Part shown: positions 34,165-43,954 of the stretch, in pieces
Layout: each line of letters begins with the position of its first letter
Position numbering within the stretch: position 1 is the first letter of the stretch
NCBI GenBank assembly: GCA_036562755.1
Contig: DATCJN010000004.1
Coordinates: 1 to 64,000 of the forward strand
DNA length: 64,000 bases
Source: DUVY01 sp036562755
GTDB lineage: Bacteria; Bacillota; Clostridia; Christensenellales; DUVY01
Reading direction: 5' to 3'
The notes under the pieces: generated by a model
Told to the model about the DNA's origin: nothing
Databases searched by the model: none
The model's input: the letters and a program-made list of their open reading frames with translations, nothing else
Program-made: the position numbers and the translations under genes

Positions 34165-34914
34165 ATGATTAATCTAATGATTTGCGGCGTTGGCGGCAAA
34201 ATGGGCAAAACTTTGCTTGATGCCGCCAAGCAAGATAAAGATATTGTTAAAATCGTCGGATTTGACAAATTTAAAAGTCAACTGGATATCCCCGTCTTTG
34301 ACAATTACAAAGACGCGCCCAAAGATATTAATTGCATCATAGATTTTTCGCGTCCCGATGCGATTTACGGACTGTTAAATTACGCTAAAGCCAATAGGAT
34401 ACCTTTGGTTATCGCTACTACGGGTTATTCCGACGAACAGCAAGAACTGATAACTCAAGCATCTAAAGATATACCTATCTTTTTTTCGGGCAATATGTCC
34501 TTAGGCGTAAGCGTTATGTGCGAGCTTGTTAAACTTGCCGCGTCAAAACTAGCCGACTTTGACATAGAGATAGTGGAAACACACCATAACCAAAAAGTTG
34601 ACGCTCCTTCGGGTACGGCTATAATGCTGGCTCAAAGCGTCAATCAAGGTCTGCCCCGCCCGCGCCACTTGACATTTGGACGGCACAGCTCAAATCAAAA
34701 GCGCGAAAAAGAAGAAATCGGCATGCACTCTTTAAGAGGCGGCACGGTCGTGGGAGAACATACAGTCAGTTTCTTTGGGGGCGACGAAGTAATTTCTATT
34801 AAACATACGGCGCAAAGCAAGACTATCTTCGCGCTGGGCGCTATAAAAGCCGCAAAATTCTTAATCAATCAATCCAATGGATTGTATAGCATGAAAGATT
34901 TGTTGTCCATATAA
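34165..34914 (+). CDS. dapB: 4-hydroxy-tetrahydrodipicolinate reductase
   Basis: DapB reduces the DapA product to tetrahydrodipicolinate with NAD(P)H. The 249-residue protein has the cofactor fold (MICGVGGKMGKTLLDAA), and the substrate and catalytic motif ETHHNQKVDAPSGTA (about 145-160). It is last in the asd operon. The later pathway genes (dapD/dapH, aminotransferase, dapF, lysA) are not in the window, apart from the possible M20 deacetylase on the other side of the riboswitch. Confidence 0.96.
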   Translation: MINLMICGVGGKMGKTLLDAAKQDKDIVKIVGFDKFKSQLDIPVFDNYKDAPKDINCIIDFSRPDAIYGLLNYAKANRIPLVIATTGYSDEQQELITQASKDIPIFFSGNMSLGVSVMCELVKLAASKLADFDIEIVETHHNQKVDAPSGTAIMLAQSVNQGLPRPRHLTFGRHSSNQKREKEEIGMHSLRGGTVVGEHTVSFFGGDEVISIKHTAQSKTIFALGAIKAAKFLINQSNGLYSMKDLLSI

Positions 34915-34920
34915 AAAAAC

Positions 34921-34943
34921 GGCGGTTTGACCGCCATTTTTTA
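34921..34943. terminator. Bidirectional terminator between dapB and engB
   Basis: GGCGGT and ACCGCC pair around TTG, flanked by A and T runs. The stop of engB (34941) lies at its edge. Confidence 0.8.
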
Positions 34944-35537
34944 TTTTGTAGATATTTTCTCAAAGATCAGATTGGTTATCTTATCAATGTTAAGATTTTC
35001 CTGCGAAGAAAAAGGAATGATGTTATCCTTGCCTATTTTCAAACTTGAGGCTAACGCATTAAGATAATTAGGTATTTTTGATTTGGCGATTTTATCCGCT
35101 TTTGAAGCCAGCACGGTAAAAGGGATTTGATTTAAGTATAAATAATTCGCCATATCTATATCGTTTTGGGTGGGTTCGTGCCTTATATCGACTAAGGTTA
35201 ACACTTGGCGGATATTCTTACAAGACATAAAATACTTTTCTATTAAGCCCGCCCACATCTCGTCAAAGTTTTTGCCGCTTGCCTGAAAGCCGTAGCCCGG
35301 AAAATCCACCAGATAAAACTGGCCGTCGTTAATTAAAAAGAAATTCAGCATTTTGGTGCGACCTGCTTCCTTGGACACCCTCGCAAGCTTATTGTTATTG
35401 CAAAGTTTGTTAATAAACGAAGACTTGCCTACATTGGATTTTCCGATAACGCAAATATGAGGAATATCGTCATCAGGCAAGTCTTTTATATTTATTACTG
35501 ATTTTAAAAATATCGCTTTGGTTATTCTATTAGTCAT
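34941..35537 (-). CDS. engB: Ribosome-assembly GTPase EngB (YsxC)
   Basis: EngB is a TRAFAC GTPase needed for late assembly of the large ribosomal subunit. The 198-residue protein carries G1 (GKSNVGKSSF, about 32), G3 (DFPGYGF, about 78), and G4 (SKADK, about 145). It begins 1 nt below the lon stop; lon-engB is a common pair in Bacillota, so the two are co-transcribed from the lon promoter. Confidence 0.95.
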   Translation of the reverse strand: MTNRITKAIFLKSVINIKDLPDDDIPHICVIGKSNVGKSSFINKLCNNNKLARVSKEAGRTKMLNFFLINDGQFYLVDFPGYGFQASGKNFDEMWAGLIEKYFMSCKNIRQVLTLVDIRHEPTQNDIDMANYLYLNQIPFTVLASKADKIAKSKIPNYLNALASSLKIGKDNIIPFSSQENLNIDKITNLIFEKISTK

Positions 35538-35538
35538 G

Positions 35539-37899
35539 TCAAATTATGGCGTTCCTAAACACGCTCGAAACGTCTTCTACCATAATGATCTCGATTTTGT
35601 CTTTTACGCTTTGAGGAATATCTATTAGGTCTTTTTCATTGTCTTTAGGAATGATGACTTTTTTGATACCCATTCTGTTGGCGGCCAGAATTTTTTCCTT
35701 TAATCCGCCAATAGCCAAAACCTTTCCTCTAAGCGTTAGCTCGCCCGTCATAGCTATATCTTTTGAGACGGCGCGCTTGGTAAACGCCGACAAAATCGCG
35801 GTGGCAATCGTAATGCCTGCGCTGGGGCCGTCTTTAGGCGTCGCGCCTTCGGGCACGTGGACATGGATGTCCGTAGCGCTAAATACGGCAGGATCTATAT
35901 TCCATTCTTTAGCCCTAGCCTTAATCAAGCTTATAGCCGTTTTGCAAGACTCTTTCATCACATCGCCCAAGTTTCCGGTTAGTATAATCTCGCCCTTGCC
36001 GCCCTCGATTAAGGTTACTTCCACGGTAAGAGTTTTACCGCCAACCGCCGTCCAGGCCAGGCCTGTTGAAGCGCCTATTTCGTCTTCTTTTGAGATTTCG
36101 TTGTCGCGGTATTTGGGCGCGCCTAAATAATCGATTAGGTTTTGGGTAGTAATCTTAAATTCGTTTTGCTGCTTGTTGTTTTCGACTATCTCCAGCGCTA
36201 TCTTGCGGCAAATTTCGGCTATCTCTTTTTCAAGGGTTCTTACTCCCGATTCGCTCGTGTAGTTATTTATAATTTGGTATATAGCGTCGGGTTCTATTTC
36301 GATTTTTACCTCGGTTAAGCCGTGGTTTTTGATTTGCTTTGGCAATAAGAATTTTTGGGCAATTTCGTATTTTTCTTCTTCGGTGTAACCGCTCAAGTGT
36401 ATAACTTCCATACGGTCCAGCAAAGCCGGATGTATGCTTTCGATAGTATTAGCGGTCGTAATAAACATTACCTTAGACAAATCAAAAGGTATTTCAAGAT
36501 AATGGTCTCTAAATTGATAGTTCTGCTCAGGATCCAGAACTTCCAGCATAGCGGACGCGGGGTCGCCTCTAAAGTCGCTGGACATCTTGTCTATTTCGTC
36601 GAACAAGAATACAGGGTTCATCGTGCCAGCTTGTTTTATGTGATATATAATTCTGCCCGGAATTGCGCCTATATAGGTGCGGCGGTGTCCGCGTATTTCG
36701 GCCTCGTCCTTGACGCCGCCTAACGACATAGATACGAAATTTCTGCCAATCGCGCGCGCAATCGATCTTACTATAGATGTTTTACCTACTCCGGGCGGGC
36801 CTACGAAGCACAAGATAGGACCTTTTAGGGTTTTTGTCAAATGCAATACGGCGAGGTATTCAAGTATTCTTTCTTTTACCTTGTTGAGTCCAAAGTGGTC
36901 TTCGTCCAGAATCTCGCGAGCGCGTTTTAGGTCAAGGTTATCCTGGGTATATTTGCTCCAAGGCAGATCCAAGATCCACTCTATATACGTGCGGGATACT
37001 CCGGCCTCAGGCGATGTAGGGCTCATTTTTTGGAGGCGTTTAACCTCTTTTTCGATTTTTTCTTGGGCCTCTTCGGGCACTTTTAGTTCTTTTGCCTTAG
37101 CGACATAATCCATTAAGTCCTCGTCGCCGTCGCCCAATTCTTCGTGTATCGCCCTAACCTGCTCTCTTAAGTAATACTCCCTTTGGTTTTTGTCCATCTG
37201 CTTGCGGACACGGTTGTCAATTTTTTTCTTAATCTTAAGAATCTCAATCTCTTGGGCAAGCGCTTCGCTAATCATCTGAAGTTTTTTGTCCAAGTTGTTG
37301 GTCGCAAGCAATTTTTGACGGTCTTCGTCCTTAGGATAAATGTATTGACCGACCGCATAGACAAATTTTTCGGGTTCTGTCTCTATGTTGATATTGGTAA
37401 AGTTATCGGTAACAATCTTTGTGTCGTATCGGCAATATTCCTCAAAGCTCTCTTTTACAATTCTCTTTAACGCCTCGACTAGCATAGGGTCGGATGTGTC
37501 TTCGGGCATTTCTTTTAGCGATACTTCAAAATAAGGCTTAATGCTCTGATAGCTCTCAATCTCCGCTCTTTCTATGCCTTCGGCCAAAACTCTTAAAGTA
37601 TCTCCCGGCATCTTTAGAACTTGTTTTATACGGCAGATCGTGCCTATTCTATAAATATCTTTAGGAGCGGGATCGTTTTGGGACGCGTGTTTTTGGGTAA
37701 CTAAGAATATTTGCTCGTCGTTTTCCAACGCTTTATTTAACGCATAGAGAGATTTATCCCTAGCTATGTCAAAGCTGACGCTCATATAAGGGAATACTAC
37801 CAATCCGCGCAATGCTATCATCTTAAGAATGCGCGGCATTTTGTAGTTGTTAATAGCCGCTTCTTCGATGTTGTCCTTATCGGGAATAAAATCTGTCAT
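35539..37899 (-). CDS. lon: ATP-dependent protease Lon
   Basis: Lon degrades misfolded and regulatory proteins. The 786-residue protein has the N-terminal LON domain (about 20-220; LRGLVVFPYMSVSFDI), a helical middle, the AAA+ module with GPPGVGKTS (about 363) and the arginine-finger region, and the C-terminal S16 protease with the catalytic serine in PKDGPSAG (about 686) and lysine about 43 residues later. Length is typical. GGAGATAGT stands before the ATG. Its promoter has an inverted repeat in the spacer, so heat or stress control by a repressor is possible. Confidence 0.97.
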   Translation of the reverse strand: MTDFIPDKDNIEEAAINNYKMPRILKMIALRGLVVFPYMSVSFDIARDKSLYALNKALENDEQIFLVTQKHASQNDPAPKDIYRIGTICRIKQVLKMPGDTLRVLAEGIERAEIESYQSIKPYFEVSLKEMPEDTSDPMLVEALKRIVKESFEEYCRYDTKIVTDNFTNINIETEPEKFVYAVGQYIYPKDEDRQKLLATNNLDKKLQMISEALAQEIEILKIKKKIDNRVRKQMDKNQREYYLREQVRAIHEELGDGDEDLMDYVAKAKELKVPEEAQEKIEKEVKRLQKMSPTSPEAGVSRTYIEWILDLPWSKYTQDNLDLKRAREILDEDHFGLNKVKERILEYLAVLHLTKTLKGPILCFVGPPGVGKTSIVRSIARAIGRNFVSMSLGGVKDEAEIRGHRRTYIGAIPGRIIYHIKQAGTMNPVFLFDEIDKMSSDFRGDPASAMLEVLDPEQNYQFRDHYLEIPFDLSKVMFITTANTIESIHPALLDRMEVIHLSGYTEEEKYEIAQKFLLPKQIKNHGLTEVKIEIEPDAIYQIINNYTSESGVRTLEKEIAEICRKIALEIVENNKQQNEFKITTQNLIDYLGAPKYRDNEISKEDEIGASTGLAWTAVGGKTLTVEVTLIEGGKGEIILTGNLGDVMKESCKTAISLIKARAKEWNIDPAVFSATDIHVHVPEGATPKDGPSAGITIATAILSAFTKRAVSKDIAMTGELTLRGKVLAIGGLKEKILAANRMGIKKVIIPKDNEKDLIDIPQSVKDKIEIIMVEDVSSVFRNAII

Positions 37900-37921
37900 A
37901 CTATCTCCTTAATTTTGGTTA

Positions 37922-37950
37922 ATTATATCACAAGATATTGTGGCTATCAA
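37922..37950 (-). promoter_or_regulatory. lon promoter with palindrome in the spacer
   Basis: TTGATA (37945-37950) and TATAAT (37922-37927) are 17 nt apart on the minus strand. The spacer contains CACAAGATATTGTG (37929-37942), a 5+5 inverted repeat fully inside the promoter, as expected for a repressor operator. It is not a CIRCE or CtsR site. Confidence 0.7.
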
Positions 37951-38293
37951 GTTGGCTTCGTGATAATTACACTATAAACACCTTTATTATTAACTGTATT
38001 CATTGATTTTATAATGCTGTAAAATACATTACATACTTAATATATTTGAAAAAGGGTTTTTTGTTAAAACTTAAAAAATTAAAAGACATAGATAGATAAA
38101 TATTTTTTCTATATATTTTAATTTAACTGCATTTAATCGTCAATATTCTAATTGAAATATCTTAATCAATTTATAGTTTAATTTTTTGGCCGCATTAACC
38201 AATATTTGTTTGCCGCCATACTATGTAATGTCCAAGTATTTTTTTACCGCGCGATTAAATATTGAAATACCTTAAGACATCTTGGAGTTACGT
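37951..38293. other. AT-rich intergenic stretch before murA
   Basis: About 340 bp without a gene. I see no clear 17-nt-spaced promoter for murA and no strong hairpin. The only functional site recognised is GGAG at 38284-38287 before murA. Confidence 0.5.
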
Positions 38294-39562
38294 ATGGATA
38301 AAAACAACGAGAAACTGGTTATCGTTGGCGGTAACCGTTTAAGCGGCGAAATTAAAGTACCCACATCAAAAAACGCCGTGCTGCCCATCTTAGCGGCATG
38401 CATATTAAACAGCGGAAGCACTACATTACATAATGTAAGCCCGATTACCGATGTTTTTCACATGCTGAATATATTGACGACCTTGGGATGCACGTATAGT
38501 TGGGACGCCCAGAACAATCTTTACATAAACTGCTCCAACGCTCATAGCTGGGAAATTCCGCCCCATCTTGCCAGGGAGATTCGCTCTTCTATCTTTATGC
38601 TTGGCTCGATTTTAAGCAGGTTCAGAGCCGCTAAGGTATCCTATCCCGGAGGTTGCGATATTGGTATAAGACCGATTGATCTGCACCTAAAGGGGTTGAG
38701 GGATCTGAATGTAAAGATCAAGGAAGAACACGGCTTTATTATTTGCGACGGTTCGGAAATGAAGGGCGGAAATATTCATTTAGATTATCCCAGCGTCGGG
38801 GCGACTGAAAACTTAATGATGGCGGCGGCGCTGACAGAAGGCGTTACCGAAATCAGAAACGCCGCTAAAGAGCCCGAAATAGTGGATTTGCAGAACTTTA
38901 TTAACGCAATGGGCGGCAAGATTTCGGGCGCGGGCACGAGCACGATAACCATTCAAGGCGTGGAGACGCTTTCTGACTGCGAATATTGGCCCATGCCCGA
39001 TAGGATTATCGGGGGAACCTATCTGATAGCTTGCGCGATTTGCGGCGGCAAAATCAGGGTAAATAACTGCCAAAGCGAGTATCTATACGCTCTGATAGCA
39101 AAACTTCGCGAATGCGGCTGCGAGTTTACCTTAATGCCCGACTATATAGATATAGAATGCAATGTAAGGCCTTTATCCGCGCAAATAATCGAAACTTTGC
39201 CCTATCCCGGATTTCCTACCGATTTGCAAGCGCCTATGACAGCGCTTCAGACCATTTCGGAAGGAACTTGCATGATAATAGAAAATATGTTTGAGACCAG
39301 GTTTAAGCACTGTCCTGAACTTATAAAAATGGGCGCGAATATCACGGTTAGAGACCGCATGGCTATTGTGAGAGGCGTAGAAAGCTTGCAAGGCGCCGAG
39401 GTAACGGCTATGGACTTAAGAGGCGGCGCGGCGTTGGTTTTGGCAGGGCTTGCGGCAAAAGGCACCACAATCATAAATAACATAAGCCATATAGACCGCG
39501 GATATTATAAAATAGAAGAGCAGTTTAAAAAACTCGGCGGCAAAATTGAAAGAGTATCATAA
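38294..39562 (+). CDS. murA: UDP-N-acetylglucosamine 1-carboxyvinyltransferase
   Basis: MurA moves enolpyruvate from PEP to UDP-GlcNAc in the first committed step of peptidoglycan synthesis. The 422-residue EPSP-synthase-like enzyme shows the substrate region (PTSKNAVLPILAA), the catalytic cysteine loop (PGGCDIGIRPIDLHL, Cys retained, so fosfomycin-type sensitivity is expected) and the closing DLRGGAALVLAGLAA. ATG 38294 lies 6 nt after GGAG; a TTG at 38282 is in frame but lies before that site. Bacillota often have two paralogues (MurA and MurZ); which one this is cannot be told here. Confidence 0.95.
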   Translation: MDKNNEKLVIVGGNRLSGEIKVPTSKNAVLPILAACILNSGSTTLHNVSPITDVFHMLNILTTLGCTYSWDAQNNLYINCSNAHSWEIPPHLAREIRSSIFMLGSILSRFRAAKVSYPGGCDIGIRPIDLHLKGLRDLNVKIKEEHGFIICDGSEMKGGNIHLDYPSVGATENLMMAAALTEGVTEIRNAAKEPEIVDLQNFINAMGGKISGAGTSTITIQGVETLSDCEYWPMPDRIIGGTYLIACAICGGKIRVNNCQSEYLYALIAKLRECGCEFTLMPDYIDIECNVRPLSAQIIETLPYPGFPTDLQAPMTALQTISEGTCMIIENMFETRFKHCPELIKMGANITVRDRMAIVRGVESLQGAEVTAMDLRGGAALVLAGLAAKGTTIINNISHIDRGYYKIEEQFKKLGGKIERVS

Positions 39563-39571
39563 AAACATTTC

Positions 39572-39595
39572 CAGTCTATGTTAACGCATAGACTG
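39572..39595 (+). other. Hairpin below murA
   Basis: CAGTCTATG and CATAGACTG pair over 9 bp around TTAACG. There is no T run, so it may protect the mRNA end or assist the terminator that follows. Confidence 0.4.
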
Positions 39596-39603
39596 TTAAT
39601 ATA

Positions 39604-39635
39604 AAAACGGCGCTAAAGTTTTTTAGCGCCGTTTT
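39604..39635. terminator. Bidirectional terminator between murA and the Dps-like gene
   Basis: AAAACGGCGCTAAA and TTTAGCGCCGTTTT form a 14-bp perfect stem with a GTTT loop. The two genes converge here. Confidence 0.92.
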
Positions 39636-39644
39636 AATTTTGTT

Positions 39645-40076
39645 TTATTCAAAAAGAGTTTTAAGCATCCAGTTATGTTTTTGAAGTTCGCCTGAAATTC
39701 CTGTAAACAAGTCTGCGGTCACATCGTCTCCAGCTTCGTTTGCGGCTTTGATGCCTTCGGCAAGCTCGGAAATAACGGTTTCAAAGTCGCCTATTACGGT
39801 TTTTAGCATTTCTTCGGTGGACTCGGCGCCGCCGGCTTCTTTTACAGTAGCAAGAGCAAGAGATTCTTGCATAGTAGCGGCGGGACGGCCGCCCAGCATT
39901 AACAATCTTTCCGCTACGGCGTCGTAATAGCCGGTTACGGCGTCATAGAGTTCTTCAAATTTTGAGTGCAATGTATAAAACATTTTGCCTTTTACATACC
40001 AATGATAGTTGTGGAGTTTAATATAAAGAACCGCGAAGTTGGCGACTTCTTTATTTAGGATCTTTTTTACATCCAT
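39645..40076 (-). CDS. dps: Dps-family ferritin-like protein
   Basis: A 143-residue mini-ferritin that likely stores iron and protects DNA or the cell from peroxide. Ferroxidase-type ligands are visible in LHNYHWYVKGKMFYTLHSKF (about 20-39) and EELYDAVTGYYDAVAERLLMLGG. ATG 40076 is preceded by AGGAGGAGA. An upstream in-frame ATG (40136) adds 20 unconserved residues. It is a single-gene unit. Confidence 0.92.
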   Translation of the reverse strand: MDVKKILNKEVANFAVLYIKLHNYHWYVKGKMFYTLHSKFEELYDAVTGYYDAVAERLLMLGGRPAATMQESLALATVKEAGGAESTEEMLKTVIGDFETVISELAEGIKAANEAGDDVTADLFTGISGELQKHNWMLKTLFE

Positions 40077-40168
40077 TATGTTCTCCTCCTTTTTTCTTTG
40101 TAATCCAAAGATACTATCAAAGGAGAAAAAGGTCAAGGTTAAATTTATTCTATAGGTAATATTGTCAC

Positions 40169-43100
40169 TTACTCTTCAACGGAGAAAATACTGTTTATTA
40201 TCTCCATAGCGTTTTCTTCGCTTAAGCCGCTATCTAGCAGGCTCTTCTTTAAAAGTTCCTTTTGCTCTTCCATCGACAAATCTTCGTCGGTTATTTCAGG
40301 CTCAAGAGCTATTTCTTCTGTCGTTTCCGTTTCCTCAACAGGCTGTTCGGTAGCTACCGCTTCTTTTAGCGCGTCTATGTTTTCCAAATCGGCTATTTTA
40401 GCTATTTTGGATAGATCCTCTTTTAAATCGGTTAATCTTTTTGCGAATCTTTGAGATTCTTCGGATACGCTTTCTTCTTTTTGTGCTTTTAAATCGATTA
40501 TTTCTTTTTTAAGGCTTTCTATATCGCTAGCTAAAGGCGAGATATCAAGGCCTTTTTGGTTTTCTAAGAGACTTGCAACTCTTTCCATTAAGCTCAATAC
40601 TTGAGCGTCGGATTCCTGGCGCCTGCTTAATTCTTTTTTGAGCTCTAATATTTGTTTTTCTATGGCCGCAACGCTTACAGCAAGTTCGGCTGTCTTAGGC
40701 GCTTTTAATTCTTCTTTTATAATTTGCCTTATAGCTTCAATGTCGATTTCAGGTTTATTGTTTTGGAGAGTTGATTTTAGGTCATTGATATCCTGAGATA
40801 TCTTTTCAAAATCCAATGTCTGTTTTAGCGCGTTGAGCTGTTCGCGTATGGATGCGGTTTCTACTATAAACGTGTTATCCGTGTCGGCTTTGCCGATGAG
40901 GAAGTTTTCTTTTAACTCGTTGATTTGCTTTAATAATTGAGAATTGTCTTCGGCTTTAGCGGATTGTAAAATATCGGCTTGGATTTGAGCGTTTAAAGCC
41001 AACTGTTCTTTTATGGCGTTAAGTTCGTTTAAAACTTCCTGATATGTTTGGTTATCCCCTGAGACTGCCTTGGTCGAAATTAATTCTTTTAACTCGTTAA
41101 TCTCGTTGAGCAAGGCAAGTTCGGTCTTTTGGGCGGTATCTTCAAAATATTGAGCAAACTGCTCTTTGATTGCCGTTATTTCATTGGATAACTGCTCGTT
41201 CTTTTCGCTTTGATATATATATTCGTCTTTTAGATTGGTTATCTCATTGAGAACTTCAATCATACTGTCTCTAAAGACATTAATAGCAAGCTCGCGAGCC
41301 GCGCCGTTAGCGGAAACGTCCGCAAGCCTATTAATGCTTTCATTGATGGCGTCGAGCTGTTGTTGAAGTTCGGCGTAATTTATTTTAACCTTGTTGCCCT
41401 CTGTAAAATACGTAGGAATATTGATAGCTTTGATTTCGGCTTTTAAGGCTTCAATTTCTTTTAATAACTGCTCGTTGTCTTGAGAAGTTAATTGTTCTGT
41501 CTTTTGGGTTAGCTGTTCTATTTGGTCGCTCAAAACTTCCAGCGCCGACGTCAAGACTGTTTGGTAGTCTTGGCTTTCGGCTTTAGCGTTTTGCTCTAAA
41601 GCGCTTTGAAGTTTGTTTAAACCTTCTATTATTTCTTGGTAAGATTCCTCTTTGCGAGCGTTTATTAATAATTCTTTTAATCCGCGAACCTCGTCTAAAG
41701 TTTCGGGGTCAATTTCGCCCTTTTGAATGTAAATTTGCTCTTTAAGGGCGCGAATTTCATCTATAATATTTTCATTTGTTACCGCGGGGGCATCATATTC
41801 GGAATAATCCGAATAATCGGACAGCGCGCTAAATTGGTCTTTTAGTTCGTTTACCGCGTTAAGAATTAAGTCGTAATTGATGTTTTTGGTTTGCAGCTCT
41901 TCTTGTAGATTTAAGACCTGGGCTTTTATATATTCTAGGTCGCTTGTTATATTGCTTTGGGCAAATTCTTGCCTTAACTCGCCTATTTCTTGCAATACTT
42001 CTTGATGTCTTTGCTCGCTTAAAGCGATAATGCTTTCTTTTATCGCTGTTATTTCTTCCAGGATTTTATTAATCTGCTCTGCGTTAAAATCGGATTGCAA
42101 CTTATAAGTTGATTTTATTTCGCCTATGACGGAATCAAGCTTGGCTTGCAAGTCTTTTAGTTGACTTAAATCTTTTTCTTTTACTAATTTTTGAAGCTCG
42201 TTGAGCTTGTCCGATATGGATCTATAATTAAATGTAGGCCTTATCTTGCTGTAATCGTTGATAGGCACAATATCGCCTATTCTTAAGGTCGAGAAAATTT
42301 CTTTGGCTCTTTCCAGCCTTTCTTTAGCGTAATCGGACTGGTCGTATTGGTAATCGTTGTTGGCCTCGATTAAATCGTTAAATAGATTTTGGTTATATGT
42401 AACATATTGATTGTTTTGAAGTCTGTTGCGCAACTTTAGGAATTTTTCGGCTATTTGAGGCAAATCGTATGCGTCCGCCCTGTCCAATTCGGCTTTTAGC
42501 TCAAAATAATAATAAATATCCCTTTCTTTATCCGCGGCGGTGCTGTTGTAAATTAATTCCGCGGCTACTTCGGGCGTTAGCACCGTTCCGAATACTTTGT
42601 TGCGTATCCTGAAAAAGTCTGCGGCAATTTCTTCATGGACGCCTACAGGAAGCTCGGCTATTAATTCGTTAAATTTAGATATGGCCGAGATCTTGGCGTA
42701 AAGATTTCCGGTCGCGATTATTTTTTTAAATTCGGCGTATTCTTCTTTTAAGTCTGAATAATCAATTTCGCCGTCTTCGTTGACGTGGGAAATGGCGCTT
42801 AATCCTAAAGCGTGCCTTATACTTTTTATATACGCCAAGACATCGTCATTCTTTAGAGATACGTTTCGAATCTGGTTGATTATATCAATAAGAGATTCTT
42901 CGTTGTCTATTTTTACTATTTGTTCTTGACTTTTTGAATTTATTTTGTCTTCTAATCTGTTGATTAACTCTAGAATTTGGCTTAAGTCCTCGCCTTTGCT
43001 TTTGGCTTCCAGCTGCTCGATTTTTTTGTTGAGTTTTTGGAGCTCTTCTAACAACGCGTTTTGACCGTTTGCGTTTTGCTTTTGGTCTTGCTTAGGCGCT

Positions 43101-43675
43101 TCCTTAGAGGACTTTGATAATGCAGCCAGCTTCGCGTTAAGTTCTTCTTTTAGGGCATTGAGTTGTCTTTGAATTTCTTGCGAGTGCTGCATTCTGTAAT
43201 TTTCCTCTCTGAGTTTAGCTAATTCGTTTAAAATTACCTCGTTTCCGCTTTGATTGGGAATTACAACATAAGGCATAGTATTGGGCGCGTAAAAAGGCGC
43301 GTTGGCAACTTCTCTTTTTTTCCTGTTCTCAAGCCTTTCCAGCTTTTCGTTGATGTTTTTTAAAAGCGCGTTGATTTCTTCCGCCTCGGTTTCGCTTATG
43401 CTGTCAGCGGAAATGGTATTATCATAATCGGAATAATCCTGATTGGGATACATATCCTGACTGGGATCGTCTAAATAATCTTCATTAAAATTATCGTCTA
43501 AATTGTAATTATGGTTAGATTGAGAATAATAATTTTCATCGTTTAAATTATTTAAAAAATCTTGATAATCAAGATTATCGTCAATAAAATCTTCGGAATT
43601 GGCTGTTTGAGATAAGTCGGCGTCTATGTAGTCTTCTTGATTTCCAAAATAAGAACCTTGTTTATTTTTTGCCAT
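40169..43675 (-). CDS. Giant acidic coiled-coil protein of unknown function
   Basis: An 1168-residue protein without signal peptide, membrane segment or enzyme motif. The first ~90 residues are low-complexity and rich in Asn, Asp, Tyr and Ser (QSNHNYNLDDNFNEDYLDD). The rest is nearly continuous heptad-type helix with recurring units such as EIRALKEQI, EINELKELI and ELNAIKEQLA. The C-terminus is acidic and ends in a short UBA-like segment (SLLDSGLSEENAMEIINSIF). It could be a cytoskeletal or chromosome-associated scaffold, but nothing proves that. It has its own promoter, and codon use matches the chromosome. Confidence 0.8.
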   Translation of the reverse strand: MAKNKQGSYFGNQEDYIDADLSQTANSEDFIDDNLDYQDFLNNLNDENYYSQSNHNYNLDDNFNEDYLDDPSQDMYPNQDYSDYDNTISADSISETEAEEINALLKNINEKLERLENRKKREVANAPFYAPNTMPYVVIPNQSGNEVILNELAKLREENYRMQHSQEIQRQLNALKEELNAKLAALSKSSKEAPKQDQKQNANGQNALLEELQKLNKKIEQLEAKSKGEDLSQILELINRLEDKINSKSQEQIVKIDNEESLIDIINQIRNVSLKNDDVLAYIKSIRHALGLSAISHVNEDGEIDYSDLKEEYAEFKKIIATGNLYAKISAISKFNELIAELPVGVHEEIAADFFRIRNKVFGTVLTPEVAAELIYNSTAADKERDIYYYFELKAELDRADAYDLPQIAEKFLKLRNRLQNNQYVTYNQNLFNDLIEANNDYQYDQSDYAKERLERAKEIFSTLRIGDIVPINDYSKIRPTFNYRSISDKLNELQKLVKEKDLSQLKDLQAKLDSVIGEIKSTYKLQSDFNAEQINKILEEITAIKESIIALSEQRHQEVLQEIGELRQEFAQSNITSDLEYIKAQVLNLQEELQTKNINYDLILNAVNELKDQFSALSDYSDYSEYDAPAVTNENIIDEIRALKEQIYIQKGEIDPETLDEVRGLKELLINARKEESYQEIIEGLNKLQSALEQNAKAESQDYQTVLTSALEVLSDQIEQLTQKTEQLTSQDNEQLLKEIEALKAEIKAINIPTYFTEGNKVKINYAELQQQLDAINESINRLADVSANGAARELAINVFRDSMIEVLNEITNLKDEYIYQSEKNEQLSNEITAIKEQFAQYFEDTAQKTELALLNEINELKELISTKAVSGDNQTYQEVLNELNAIKEQLALNAQIQADILQSAKAEDNSQLLKQINELKENFLIGKADTDNTFIVETASIREQLNALKQTLDFEKISQDINDLKSTLQNNKPEIDIEAIRQIIKEELKAPKTAELAVSVAAIEKQILELKKELSRRQESDAQVLSLMERVASLLENQKGLDISPLASDIESLKKEIIDLKAQKEESVSEESQRFAKRLTDLKEDLSKIAKIADLENIDALKEAVATEQPVEETETTEEIALEPEITDEDLSMEEQKELLKKSLLDSGLSEENAMEIINSIFSVEE

Positions 43676-43742
43676 AATATCCTCAATTAAAACTTGGCGA
43701 AATTACGCTTAATCTTTAGATGATTTTCTTGAATTTCGTTAT

Positions 43743-43771
43743 ATTATATAGTATTTTGACATTTTATTCAA
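43743..43771 (-). promoter_or_regulatory. Promoter of the giant coiled-coil gene
   Basis: TTGAAT (43766-43771) and TATAAT (43743-43748), 17 nt apart on the minus strand. The leader is about 60 nt. Confidence 0.75.
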
Positions 43772-43954
43772 CATATATAATTATTTTACTATAGTAATAG
43801 AAATTATTTTTTATTATAACATATTACCAAATAAAAATTAATAAAAATCAAAAATAAATATATAATTACGCTCGCGCTACATCAATTTAGCGCTTTATTA
43901 GGCTAATAGTTTGAAAATAAATTAACGAAATATGTTAATTGACTGTTTAATTTA
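43772..43954. other. AT-rich divergent region between the coiled-coil and serC promoters
   Basis: About 180 bp of mostly A and T. No reading frame, hairpin or repeat worth naming. Confidence 0.5.

Noticed and set aside
37951..38281. Possible riboswitch in the long gap before murA
   Set aside because: The stretch is AT-rich with no strong paired stems and no terminator followed by a T run.
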